Assembly (NCBI GenBank): GCA_041593595.1
Contig: JBFHNV010000012.1
Coordinates: forward strand, 1 to 48,729
Reading direction: 5' to 3'
DNA from: JBFHNV01 sp041593595
GTDB taxonomy: Bacteria > Pseudomonadota > Gammaproteobacteria > HK1
DNA length: 48,729 nt
Numbering within the stretch: position 1 is the stretch's first letter; every line of letters starts with the position of its first letter. A program made the position numbers and the translations under genes. A model generated the notes under the pieces. It was not told the DNA's origin. It did no database searches and saw nothing but the letters and a program-made list of their open reading frames with translations. Positions 8,202-15,648 of this stretch are shown here, in pieces.

Positions 8202-9260
8202 TCAGCCGAAGTTGATCTTGGCCTCGAGATTGGTGCGCGAGTCGGCGTTGTTGAGGGCCTCGTCGAGCGACACCCGACCCTCCTTGAAGAGGTTGTACAG
8301 CGCGTCGTCGAAGGTCTGCATGCCGCGCGTCCCGCTGTCCTGCATGGCCTCCTTGATGCCGTCGATCTCGCCCTTGAGGATGAGCTCCGCGATGTGCGGC
8401 GTGTTGACCATGATCTCGATGGCCGCGCAGCGCCTGCCGTTCACGTCCGGCACCAGGCGCTGGGAGATGACCCCGCGCAGGTTCAGCGACAGGTCCATGA
8501 AGAGCTGCTTGTGCAGATCGTGGGGGAACATGTTGATCACACGCTCCATGGCCTGGTTGGCGTTGTTGGCGTGCAGGGTCGACAGCGCCAGGTGACCGGT
8601 GTTGGCCAGCTCGAGCGCCGCCTCCATGGTGGTGCGATCGCGGATCTCGCCGATGAGAATGACGTCCGGCGCCTCGCGCAGGGACGCCTTGAGCGCGCGC
8701 GCGTAGGACATGGTGTCCACTCCCACCTCGCGCTGGTTGATGATGGACCTCTTGTTGGGGTGGTAGAACTCGATGGGATCCTCGATGGTCAGGATGTGCC
8801 CTGCCTGGTTCTCGTTGCGGTGATTGAGCATGGCCGCGAGGGTGGTGGACTTGCCCGACCCGGTGGCGCCCACCATCAGGATCAGCCCGCGCTTGACCAT
8901 GACCATCTCGGACAGGATTTCCGGGAGCCTGAGCTCGCCAAGCGTGGGGACCTTCGTCGGGACGAACCGCAGCACCATCGCCACCCGGCCGCGCTGCCGG
9001 AACACGTTCACGCGGAACCGCGCGCTGTTGTCGGGCAGCGCGATGGCGAAGTCGCACTCGTTCGTCTCCTCGAACTCCGCCTTCTGCTTGTCGTTCATGA
9101 CGCCGAACGCCGCTGCCTCGCTCAGCTCCGGCGTCAGCGAGGTCTTGCCCACCGAGACCGCCTTGCCCTCGAGCTTGAGCTTCACCGGCGAGTCGGCGGT
9201 GAAGAACAGGTCGGATGCGTTCTTCTCGACCATCAGCTTCAGGTAAGGCAGGATGTCCAT
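8202..9260 (-). CDS. third PilT/PilU-type retraction ATPase (PilU-like paralogue)
   Basis: A 352-residue hexameric ATPase of the PilT family. It has an N-terminal PAS-like domain, Walker A GATGSGKST (131-139), the Asp-box region TIEDPIEFYHPNK, Walker B-type VILIGEIRDRTTME, and the PilU-type HANNANQAMERVINMFP in place of PilT's HTSSAAKTIDR. PilU-like motors assist PilT in pulling back type IV pili. It lacks the charged C-terminal tail of the neighbouring PilU. The start ATG at 9258-9260 follows a GAGGA ribosome binding site. An intrinsic terminator lies between it and pilU, so expression is probably separate from or lower than pilTU. The name PilU2 would be descriptive only. Confidence 0.88.
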   Translation of the reverse strand: MDILPYLKLMVEKNASDLFFTADSPVKLKLEGKAVSVGKTSLTPELSEAAAFGVMNDKQKAEFEETNECDFAIALPDNSARFRVNVFRQRGRVAMVLRFVPTKVPTLGELRLPEILSEMVMVKRGLILMVGATGSGKSTTLAAMLNHRNENQAGHILTIEDPIEFYHPNKRSIINQREVGVDTMSYARALKASLREAPDVILIGEIRDRTTMEAALELANTGHLALSTLHANNANQAMERVINMFPHDLHKQLFMDLSLNLRGVISQRLVPDVNGRRCAAIEIMVNTPHIAELILKGEIDGIKEAMQDSGTRGMQTFDDALYNLFKEGRVSLDEALNNADSRTNLEAKINFG

Positions 9261-9304
9261 GCGGTGTCCTCGAGCCAGGGATTCAGGTCACGCCGGAAAA
9301 GAAA

Positions 9305-9348
9305 GGGGCGGCACCGTTCTTCGTGGTCACGACGAACGGCACCGCCCC
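9305..9348 (-). terminator. strong intrinsic terminator downstream of pilU
   Basis: Two 21-base arms (9305-9325 and 9328-9348) are complementary at 18 positions, giving a long GC-rich stem beginning GGGGCGG and closing CCGCCCC. Read on the minus strand the stem is followed at once by TTTCTTTTCC, a U-rich tract. It lies 64 bases past the pilU stop and 44 bases before the next minus-strand start. Confidence 0.8.
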
Positions 9349-9372
9349 GGGATTCCGCGCCAACGGCATTCA

Positions 9373-9412
9373 GAGCCTGTGCAAGCATCGCCCGCCAATG
9401 CGGTACAGGCTC
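9373..9412 (-). repeat. inverted repeat immediately after the pilU stop codon
   Basis: GAGCCTGT at 9373-9380 and ACAGGCTC at 9405-9412 are perfect complements around a 24-base loop that contains a further GCAT/ATGC pairing. It abuts the pilU stop (9413-9415) and precedes the long terminator hairpin. It may protect the 3' end of the pilTU message or be part of a dispersed repeat. Confidence 0.6.
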
Positions 9413-10582
9413 CTAGCGCAGCAGGCTCTTCTTCTCCTCGTCGCTCTCCTCGATCGACAGGTGGTCGAGACCTTCCATGCTGTCCTTGTCCTTGGCCGCC
9501 TTGCCTTCCAGCTTGATTCGCAGCCGCAGCTCGTTCTGGGAATCGGCGTTTCGCATGGCGTCCTCGAACGAGATGAGGTCGGCCTCGTAGAGATCGAACA
9601 GCGCCTGGTCGAAGGTCTGCATGCCCAGCTCCTTCGACTTCTTCATGATCGGTTTGATCTCGCTCAGCTCGTCCTTCAGGATGAGATCCTTGATGAGGGG
9701 CGAGTTGAGCATGATCTCGATCGCCGCGACGCGGCCCGATCCCTCGCGGCGCTTGAGCAGGCGCTGGGAGATGATGCCGCGCAGATTGGCGGACAGGTCC
9801 ATCAGGAGCTGTGGCTTCCGTTCCTCGGGAAAGAAGTTGATGATGCGGTCGAGCGCCTGGTTCGCGTTGTTCGCATGCAGCGTCGCGAGCGCCAGGTGGC
9901 CGGTCTCGGCGAACTGGATGCCGTACTCCATGGTCTCGCGGTCACGGATCTCGCCGAGCAGGATGACGTCCGGCGCCTGGCGCAGCGTATTCTTCAGCGC
10001 CGCGCCCCAGCTCTCGGTGTCAACGCCGATCTCGCGCTGCATGATCACGCAGCCCTTGTGCGGGTGCACGTACTCGATGGGATCCTCGAGCGTGATGATG
10101 TGGCCATAGCTGTTGCGGTTGCGGTAGTCGATCATCGCCGCCAGGCTCGTGGACTTGCCCGAGCCCGTACCGCCCACCATGATGACCAGCCCGTTCTTGG
10201 ACATGATCACGTCCTTCAGAACTTCGGGCAGGCCCAGCTTGTCGATGTCCGGGACGTCAGTGGTGATGGTGCGTGCCACGAGGCCGGGATAGCCCTGCTG
10301 CACGTACGCGTTGCAGCGGTAGCGTCCGATCCCTGGCGGCGCGACGGCGAAGTTGCACTCCTTCGTCGCCTCGAACTCCTTGAGCTGCCGGTCGTTCATG
10401 ATGCAGTAGGTGAGCGCCTTCGCGTTCTCAGGCGTCAGCGCCTGCTTCGAGACGGGCGTCATCTTGCCGTCGATCTTGATCGCCGGGGGGAAGCCGACCG
10501 TGATGAACAGGTCGGAGCCGTTCTTCTGGCGCATCAGCTTCAGAAGATCCAGCATGAACTTGATTGCCTGATCTCTTTCCAT
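9413..10582 (-). CDS. pilU: type IV pilus retraction accessory ATPase PilU
   Basis: This 389-residue protein has the canonical PilU form: the N-terminal segment SDLFITVGFPPAIKIDGK, Walker A GGTGSGKST (137-145), TLEDPIEYVHPHKGC, LLGEIRDRETMEYG, the PilU-specific LATLHANNANQALDRIINFFPEERK, and a highly charged C-terminal tail (about 360-389) rich in lysine, aspartate and glutamate. PilU forms hexamers that bind PilT and add force during pilus retraction at the inner-membrane base. The start ATG follows a GGGAGTGGAG ribosome binding site. It is 102 bases downstream of pilT on the same strand; that gap contains a 7-bp GC hairpin (10614-10633) but no terminator tract. Confidence 0.95.
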   Translation of the reverse strand: MERDQAIKFMLDLLKLMRQKNGSDLFITVGFPPAIKIDGKMTPVSKQALTPENAKALTYCIMNDRQLKEFEATKECNFAVAPPGIGRYRCNAYVQQGYPGLVARTITTDVPDIDKLGLPEVLKDVIMSKNGLVIMVGGTGSGKSTSLAAMIDYRNRNSYGHIITLEDPIEYVHPHKGCVIMQREIGVDTESWGAALKNTLRQAPDVILLGEIRDRETMEYGIQFAETGHLALATLHANNANQALDRIINFFPEERKPQLLMDLSANLRGIISQRLLKRREGSGRVAAIEIMLNSPLIKDLILKDELSEIKPIMKKSKELGMQTFDQALFDLYEADLISFEDAMRNADSQNELRLRIKLEGKAAKDKDSMEGLDHLSIEESDEEKKSLLR

Positions 10583-10684
10583 CGCTCCACTCCCGGGGCT
10601 GGCGCCCTGATGGGCCGCGCGTCGTGGCGCGGCAGCCGTGGCGATCCGAAGGCCGCACAGGGGATCGTGCCCCCGCGCTGCTCG

Positions 10685-11722
10685 CTACTGGATCGAGTCC
10701 TTGTTCGCGGCCTTCGCCTGCGCGGCTTGGCGCGAGACCTTGCCCTCGCGCACGAGGTGCTGCAGGTTCTGGTCCAGGGTCTGCATGCCGTACTGCTGGC
10801 CCGTCTGGATGGCGGAGTACATCTGCGCGATCTTGTTCTCGCGGATGAGGTTGCGGATGGCGGGGGTGCCGATCATGATCTCGTGCGCCGCGACGCGCCC
10901 GCCCCCTACCTTCTTGAGGAGGGTCTGCGAGATTACCGCCTTCAGCGACTCCGAGAGCATGGCGCGCACCATCTCCTTCTCGTCCGCCGGGAACACGTCC
11001 ACCACGCGGTCGATGGTCTTGGCCGCGGAGCTCGTGTGCAGGGTGCCGAACACCAGGTGGCCCGTCTCGGCCGCCGAGAGCGCGAGGCGGATGGTCTCCA
11101 GATCCCGCATCTCGCCCACCAGGATGGTGTCCGGGTCCTCGCGCAGGGCCGACCGCAGCGCCTCGTTGAATCCGAGCGTGTCCCGGTGCACCTCGCGCTG
11201 GTTCACCAGGCACTTCTTCGACTCGTGCACGAACTCGATGGGATCCTCGACCGTCAGGATATGGCCGTACTCGGTGTTGTTCTTGTGATCCACCATGGCG
11301 GCCAGCGTGGTGGACTTGCCGGAGCCGGTGGGCCCGGTCACCAGCACCACGCCGCGCGGCGTCTGGGCGATGTCCTTGAAGATGTCCGGAGCGTTGAGGT
11401 CTTCCAGCGACAGGATGGTCGACGGGATGGTGCGGAACACCGCACCGGCGCCGCGGTTATGGTTGAACGCGTTGACGCGGAAGCGCGCGAGGCCGGGGAT
11501 CTCGAAGGAGAAATCCGTCTCCAGGAACTCCTCGTAGTCCTTGCGCTGCTTGTCGTTCATGATGTCGTACACGAGGTCGTGCACGGTCTTGTGATCCAGC
11601 GCGGGAACGTTGATCCGGCGCACGTCGCCGTCGACGCGGATCATGGGCGGCAGGCCCGCCGACAGGTGCAGGTCCGACGCGCCGTTCTTGACGCCGAACG
11701 CGAGCAGTTCTCCGATGTCCAT
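10685..11722 (-). CDS. pilT: type IV pilus retraction ATPase PilT
   Basis: PilT is the motor that pulls type IV pili back, driving twitching motility and DNA uptake, at the inner-membrane pilus platform. The 345-residue length matches the family. Visible motifs are SDLHLSAGLPPMIRVDG (16-32), Walker A GPTGSGKST (130-138), TVEDPIEFVHESKKC, LVGEMRDLETIRLALSAAETGH, and the PilT-type GTLHTSSAAKTIDRVVDVFP. The start was placed at the ATG at 11720-11722, preceded by AGGAGA; a longer frame would add 30 residues without family similarity. It diverges from yggS, as in many gammaproteobacteria, and has a good promoter at 11795-11823. Confidence 0.96.
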   Translation of the reverse strand: MDIGELLAFGVKNGASDLHLSAGLPPMIRVDGDVRRINVPALDHKTVHDLVYDIMNDKQRKDYEEFLETDFSFEIPGLARFRVNAFNHNRGAGAVFRTIPSTILSLEDLNAPDIFKDIAQTPRGVVLVTGPTGSGKSTTLAAMVDHKNNTEYGHILTVEDPIEFVHESKKCLVNQREVHRDTLGFNEALRSALREDPDTILVGEMRDLETIRLALSAAETGHLVFGTLHTSSAAKTIDRVVDVFPADEKEMVRAMLSESLKAVISQTLLKKVGGGRVAAHEIMIGTPAIRNLIRENKIAQMYSAIQTGQQYGMQTLDQNLQHLVREGKVSRQAAQAKAANKDSIQ

Positions 11723-11794
11723 CCGGTTCTCCTGGGGATGACTGCGCCAGTCCGCGGGCCGCTCGGCACGCGCCGGCTGCGGGAAACCCGCAAA

Positions 11795-11823
11795 AGTATA
11801 GTCCAGCCACACTGCCTCACCAA
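11795..11823 (-). promoter_or_regulatory. predicted sigma-70 promoter of pilT
   Basis: On the minus strand TTGGTG (11818-11823) and TATACT (11795-11800) are separated by exactly 17 bases. They match four and five of six consensus bases respectively. The leader to the pilT ATG would be about 65 bases and contains a small GCGGG/CCCGC hairpin. Confidence 0.6.
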
Positions 11824-11862
11824 CGTGCGCGCCGTCACATGCCGCCCCCGCGGGATTCCCTC

Positions 11863-12552
11863 ATGAGCGACATCGCGACCCGGCTTGCCAGCGTCAAGGA
11901 ACGGATTCGCACATTCGAGCAGCGCCACGGGCGCGAGCCCGGCAGCGTCAACCTGCTGGCGGTGAGCAAGACCAAGCCGCCGGAGGACGTGGCCGAAGCC
12001 TTCCGCGCCGGGCAGCGGGCGTTCGGCGAGAACCACCTGCAGGACGCGCTCGGCAAGCTCGATGATCTGCGGCTTGCGGCGCTGGATCTTGAGTGGCATT
12101 TCATCGGCCCGCTGCAGTCGAACAAGACGCGCGCGGTCGCGCAGCGGTTCCACTGGCTGCACAGCCTGGACCGGCTCAAGGTGGCCCGCCGCCTCGACGA
12201 GCAGCGCCCCGCCGAGCTGCCGCCGCTGGACGTGTGCATCCAGGTGAACGTGAGCGGTGAGGCCACCAAGTCCGGCGTGGCGCCAGCGCAGGTGGCGGAT
12301 CTCGCGGCCGCGCTGGGCGCGTTCCGCCGCCTGCGGCTGCGCGGGCTGATGACCCTGCCGGCGCCGGTCGAGGGCCTGGACCGCCAGCGCGAGCCGTTCC
12401 GGGCGCTGCGCGGCCTGCTCGAGGAGCTGCGCGCCGCCGGGCACGACGTGGATACCCTGTCCATGGGCATGACCGACGACATGGAGGCCGCCATCGCCGA
12501 AGGCGCCACGTGGGTGCGCATCGGGACCGCCATCTTCGGCGCCCGGCGCTGA
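11863..12552 (+). CDS. yggS: YggS-family pyridoxal phosphate homeostasis protein
   Basis: YggS (PLPBP) binds pyridoxal 5'-phosphate and keeps its free level and amino acid pools in balance; it is not an enzyme with a known reaction. The 229-residue product is a single TIM-barrel of the alanine-racemase type. The PLP lysine is K36 in LLAVSKTKP; FGENHLQDA, EWHFIGPLQSNK, QVNVSGEATKSG and LSMGMTDDMEAAI are family signatures, and the C-terminus RIGTAIFGAR is typical. The ATG at 11863 was preferred over an in-frame ATG at 11839 because the family N-terminus starts there. It sits between pilT and proC, the classical order. Confidence 0.95.
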   Translation: MSDIATRLASVKERIRTFEQRHGREPGSVNLLAVSKTKPPEDVAEAFRAGQRAFGENHLQDALGKLDDLRLAALDLEWHFIGPLQSNKTRAVAQRFHWLHSLDRLKVARRLDEQRPAELPPLDVCIQVNVSGEATKSGVAPAQVADLAAALGAFRRLRLRGLMTLPAPVEGLDRQREPFRALRGLLEELRAAGHDVDTLSMGMTDDMEAAIAEGATWVRIGTAIFGARR

Positions 12553-12638
12553 CGGGTCGCTGCCGCCCGCCACCAGGACGCCACCATCGGGCGCCGGGCG
12601 CAGGAACCGCGCCGCCGCGGGTCGGTGTCCCTTGCGTG

Positions 12639-13727
12639 CTACCTCATCTCCGCGTGGATGAGGCTCACCTTGCGCACCCAGGGCCTCATCCGGCGCACCT
12701 GCGCGGGCAGGGTCTCGACGGCCGCGGCGGCCTGCTCGTAGTCCGGATAGCTGCCGTGGACCACCGCGTACCAGCGCCGGCCGCGCTTGGTGGCGCTGTA
12801 GATCCCGACCGGGGTGCCGGCGGGGAACCGGGCGGCAAACCGCTCCGCGTCGGCCCGCTCGGCGTAACTGGCGAGCTGCAGGGTGTAGGCCTTGGGGTCC
12901 AGGCCCGCCACCCAGGCGTCCGGATCCCGCGTCCCTCCCGGCGCCGGCCCGGAGGGTGTGCCTGGCGCTGCGGCGGCGGTGCCCGGCGACGGCGCCCCCC
13001 CGGAGCCGCGGGACGCCTCGACGGCCCCGGGCGGCGCCGTGCCGGCGTCCTGCCGCACCGCGACCGGCGCCGGAGCGGCCAGCTTCGCGGTGAGGGCCGC
13101 GTGACGGTCCCGCGCCGGGGCGAAGCCTTGCTCCGCCGCGCGCTGGTACCACTCCAGGGCACGGTGGGCGTCCAGGCGCACGCCACGGCCGTGCTCGTAG
13201 AGCGCCGCCAGGTTGTACTGGGCCTGGGCCACTCCCTTGCGTGCCGCCTGCTCCAGCCAGCGTGCCGCCACCGCCTCGTCTCGGGACACCCCACGCCCGC
13301 TGGCATGGAGGGTGCCCAGGTTGTACTGGGCTTCCGCCAGGCCCTGCTCCGCCGCGCGCCGGTACCACGCGGCGGCCTGCGCCAGATCCCGGGGCACCCC
13401 CCGTCCGGTGGCGTACAACACGCCCAGGTTGTACTGGGCCTCCGCGAGACCGCCCTCGGCCGCGAGCCGGAACCAGCGCGCCGCCTCGCTGTCGTCGCGC
13501 ACGCTGCCACGGCCGGACGCGAAACGGGTGCCCAGCAGGAACGCTGCCCGCTTGTCCCCCTGCTCGGCCAGCACCCGCAGCGTCTGGGGGTCGAACGGCC
13601 CGTCGCCGCCGGCCGGGCCACGGCCCTCCGGGGCCGCGGCCCAGACGTGAGCGGCAACGCACAGCAGCGCCCCCCACGCCCCCAGACCCGGCCGGCGGCG
13701 CGCCCCGGCTGGTGATGCTCCGGTCAT
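12639..13727 (-). CDS. Sel1-repeat and SPOR-domain exported protein
   Basis: The 362-residue product begins with a signal peptide (about 1-31, cut near VWAAA). Four 36-residue Sel1-like repeats follow (about 53-196) with the pattern A-x-x-x-x-A-Q-Y-N-L-G-x-L-Y-x-x-G-R-G-V and alternating helices, then a proline/alanine/glycine-rich linker, and a C-terminal SPOR domain (about 286-350; AYTLQLASY, WYAVVHGSYPDYEQA). SPOR domains bind denuded peptidoglycan at the septum and Sel1 repeats bind protein partners, so a role at the cell wall is likely. It lies on the opposite strand inside the yggS-proC group, convergent with yggS. An ATG nine bases further upstream (13734-13736) is also possible. Confidence 0.85.
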   Translation of the reverse strand: MTGASPAGARRRPGLGAWGALLCVAAHVWAAAPEGRGPAGGDGPFDPQTLRVLAEQGDKRAAFLLGTRFASGRGSVRDDSEAARWFRLAAEGGLAEAQYNLGVLYATGRGVPRDLAQAAAWYRRAAEQGLAEAQYNLGTLHASGRGVSRDEAVAARWLEQAARKGVAQAQYNLAALYEHGRGVRLDAHRALEWYQRAAEQGFAPARDRHAALTAKLAAPAPVAVRQDAGTAPPGAVEASRGSGGAPSPGTAAAAPGTPSGPAPGGTRDPDAWVAGLDPKAYTLQLASYAERADAERFAARFPAGTPVGIYSATKRGRRWYAVVHGSYPDYEQAAAAVETLPAQVRRMRPWVRKVSLIHAEMR

Positions 13728-13850
13728 GGCGCGCATTGTCCGGGATCCGCGCCGCCAACCGAAGGTCGCGGGGCATCGGGTCGGGCAGTTTCGAGCGCTG
13801 CGGCGATCTCCCATAATGGTCGCTGGCCCCAGCCCGGATGTTCCTGTTCC

Positions 13851-14678
13851 ATGGACGCTCCCACCATCGCCTTCATCGGCGGCGGCAACATGGCGACCAG
13901 CCTGGTGGGCGGCCTGCTGGCCCAGGACCACCCCGCCGACGGCATCTGGATCAGCGATCCGGACACCGCCCGCCTGAGCATGCTGCAGCAACGCTACGCG
14001 GTGCGCACCAGCGCCGACAACGCGCTGGCCGCGAGTCGCGCCGACACACTGGTGCTGGCGGTGAAGCCCCAGGTGATGCGGCCGGTGGCGGAAGGGCTGC
14101 GGGAGACGGTCCGCGCGGGCCGCCCGCTGGTGATGTCGGTGGCGGCAGGGGTGCGCGCGACGGACATCCAGCGCTGGCTGGGTGGCCAGGCGGCCATCGT
14201 GCGCTGCATGCCCAACACGCCCGCGCTGCTGGGCGCCGGGGCCACGGCGCTCTACGCCAACGCCCACGTGAGCGCCACCCAGCGCAGCAACGCCGAGGAC
14301 ATCATGCGCGCCGCCGGCATGACCTTGTGGGTGGACGACGAGGCGCTGCTGGACGCGGTCACCGCGGTGTCCGGCAGCGGGCCGGCGTACTACTTCCTGC
14401 TCATGGAGCTGATGGAGAAGGTGGGGGCGGAGCTCGGCCTGGAACCGTCCGCCGCCCGCGCGCTGACCCTGCAGACCGCCCTGGGGGCGGCGCGCATGGC
14501 CCTCGAGTCCGGCGAGCCGCCGGGAACCCTGCGCGAGCGGGTGACGTCGCCCGGCGGCACCACCGAGCAGGCCATCCGGCGCTTCCTGGAAGGGGGCCTG
14601 GAGCCGCTGGTGCGCGAGGCGCTCACCGCCGCCCGGGACCGGGCGGTGGAGCTCGGGGCGAAGCTGGGCGCGGACTGA
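13851..14678 (+). CDS. proC: pyrroline-5-carboxylate reductase
   Basis: ProC reduces 1-pyrroline-5-carboxylate to L-proline with NADPH in the last step of proline synthesis. The 275-residue protein has the Rossmann motif IAFIGGGNMATSLVGG near the N-terminus, LVLAVKPQVM, MPNTPALLGAGATALY, the ProC signature around AVSGSGPAYYFLLMELM, and SPGGTTEQAI in the dimerisation domain. Length is typical. Its stop codon overlaps the start of yggT (bases TGATG), so both genes are translated together. The upstream gap to the divergent Sel1/SPOR gene is 123 bases. Confidence 0.97.
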   Translation: MDAPTIAFIGGGNMATSLVGGLLAQDHPADGIWISDPDTARLSMLQQRYAVRTSADNALAASRADTLVLAVKPQVMRPVAEGLRETVRAGRPLVMSVAAGVRATDIQRWLGGQAAIVRCMPNTPALLGAGATALYANAHVSATQRSNAEDIMRAAGMTLWVDDEALLDAVTAVSGSGPAYYFLLMELMEKVGAELGLEPSAARALTLQTALGAARMALESGEPPGTLRERVTSPGGTTEQAIRRFLEGGLEPLVREALTAARDRAVELGAKLGAD

Positions 14679-15256
14679 TGGGCGCCGGTTACGTCTCCAA
14701 TGCCGCCACCTTCGTGGTGGAGACGGTGTTCGGGGTCTACATCCTCATCGTGATGCTGCGCTTCCTGCTGCAGCTGGTGCGGGCCGACTTCTACAACCCC
14801 GTGTCCCAGTTCATCGTCAAGGCCACCCAGCCGCCGCTGAAGCAGCTGCGCCGCGTGGTACCGGGGGTGGCGGGCGTGGACGTGTCCTCGGTGGTGCTGA
14901 TGCTGGGGCTGCAGATGTTCGAGCTGTGGCTCGTGATGGGGCTGCTCGGGCGCGACGCCGGCCTCGCGGGCGTGCTGGTCCTGTCAGTGGCGCGGCTGCT
15001 GGAGCTGCTCATCTACGTGTTCATGTTCTCCATCCTGGCGCTGGTGATCCTGAGCTGGATCCAGCCCCAGTCCTACAATCCGGTGTACGGGCTGCTCAAC
15101 AGCCTGTCGGCGCCGGTGATGCGACCGGCCCGGCGCCTGCTCCCACCCATGGGCGGGCTGGATCTCTCGCCCATCGTCGCCTTCCTGGTGCTCGGGATCG
15201 CCCTCAGGCTGCTGGTGGCGCCGCTGGAGCACATGGGCGCACGCATGCTGCTCTGA
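14678..15256 (+). CDS. yggT: YggT family integral membrane protein
   Basis: The 192-residue product has two YggT-type halves, each with hydrophobic helices followed by the motif DFYNPVSQFIVKATQPPLKQLRR (near 32-55) or SYNPVYGLLNSLSAPVMRPARRL (near 129-151). YggT proteins are small inner-membrane proteins found next to proC and yggS; plastid relatives (CCB3) act in cytochrome b6 assembly, and in enterobacteria a link to osmotic stress has been reported. Function here remains general. The start ATG overlaps the proC stop by one base. Confidence 0.92.
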   Translation: MGAGYVSNAATFVVETVFGVYILIVMLRFLLQLVRADFYNPVSQFIVKATQPPLKQLRRVVPGVAGVDVSSVVLMLGLQMFELWLVMGLLGRDAGLAGVLVLSVARLLELLIYVFMFSILALVILSWIQPQSYNPVYGLLNSLSAPVMRPARRLLPPMGGLDLSPIVAFLVLGIALRLLVAPLEHMGARMLL

Positions 15257-15275
15257 GCACCCGTATGCGGCGCGC

Positions 15276-15298
15276 GCCCGTGAACGCATCACCGCGCC
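15276..15298 (+). repeat. 23-bp direct repeat, copy 1
   Basis: This copy starts GCCCGTGAACGCATCACCG and lies between yggT and yggU. It matches the copy at 15617-15639 at 22 of 23 positions. The two copies flank yggU. Confidence 0.75.
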
Positions 15299-15341
15299 TG
15301 CTGCGCCCGGGCGAAGGCGGTCACGCGGTGAGCTGCCAGCG

Positions 15342-15614
15342 GTGAGCGCCGCCGGGGACGACGTGTGGCTGGCGGTGCGCGTGCATCCGCGCTCGAGCCG
15401 AGAGGGGATCGAGGGGTGCGTGGCCGGGCGCGTGCGCGTGCGGGTCAGCGCCGCGCCGGTGGACGACGCCGCGAACCGCCGGGTGATCGAGCTGGTCGCG
15501 AAGGCCTTCGGGGTACCGCGCTCGCGGGTGGCGGTGGTGGCGGGCGCAACCCGGCGCGACAAGCGCCTGCGAGTGCGCGGGCCGCGCCGGCGCCCGGACT
15601 GGCTCATGGGCTGA
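15342..15614 (+). CDS. yggU: YggU/DUF167 family protein
   Basis: A 90-residue protein of the DUF167 family, normally the last gene of the yggS-proC-yggT-yggU group. It has the family core VRVHPRSSREGIEG, RVRVRVSAAPVDDAANRRVIELVAKAFGVPRS and VVAGATRRDKRLRV. No function is established; the fold is a small mixed alpha/beta domain. Translation starts at GTG (15342-15344). The gene is flanked on both sides by a 23-bp direct repeat, which is unusual for this cluster. Confidence 0.9.
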   Translation: MSAAGDDVWLAVRVHPRSSREGIEGCVAGRVRVRVSAAPVDDAANRRVIELVAKAFGVPRSRVAVVAGATRRDKRLRVRGPRRRPDWLMG

Positions 15615-15616
15615 GA

Positions 15617-15639
15617 GCCCGTGAACGCACCACCGCGCC
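15617..15639 (+). repeat. 23-bp direct repeat, copy 2
   Basis: This copy differs from copy 1 (15276-15298) by one base (ACGCACCACC instead of ACGCATCACC). It lies in the 34-base convergent gap between yggU and the gene ending at 15649. Confidence 0.75.
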
Positions 15640-15648
15640 CGGCGCGGC

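Noticed and set aside
10614..10633. 7-bp GC hairpin between pilT and pilU as a terminator
   Set aside because: There is no U tract on the minus strand after the stem, and pilT and pilU are normally co-transcribed.
2310..14267. Very long antisense or frame-shifted open frames, for example 2310-4832 minus (840 codons), 4645-7317 minus (890 codons) and 9215-11866 plus (883 codons)
   Set aside because: They lie opposite or across well-supported genes and consist of arginine-, alanine-, glycine- and histidine-rich low-complexity sequence, an effect of high GC content where stop codons are rare.
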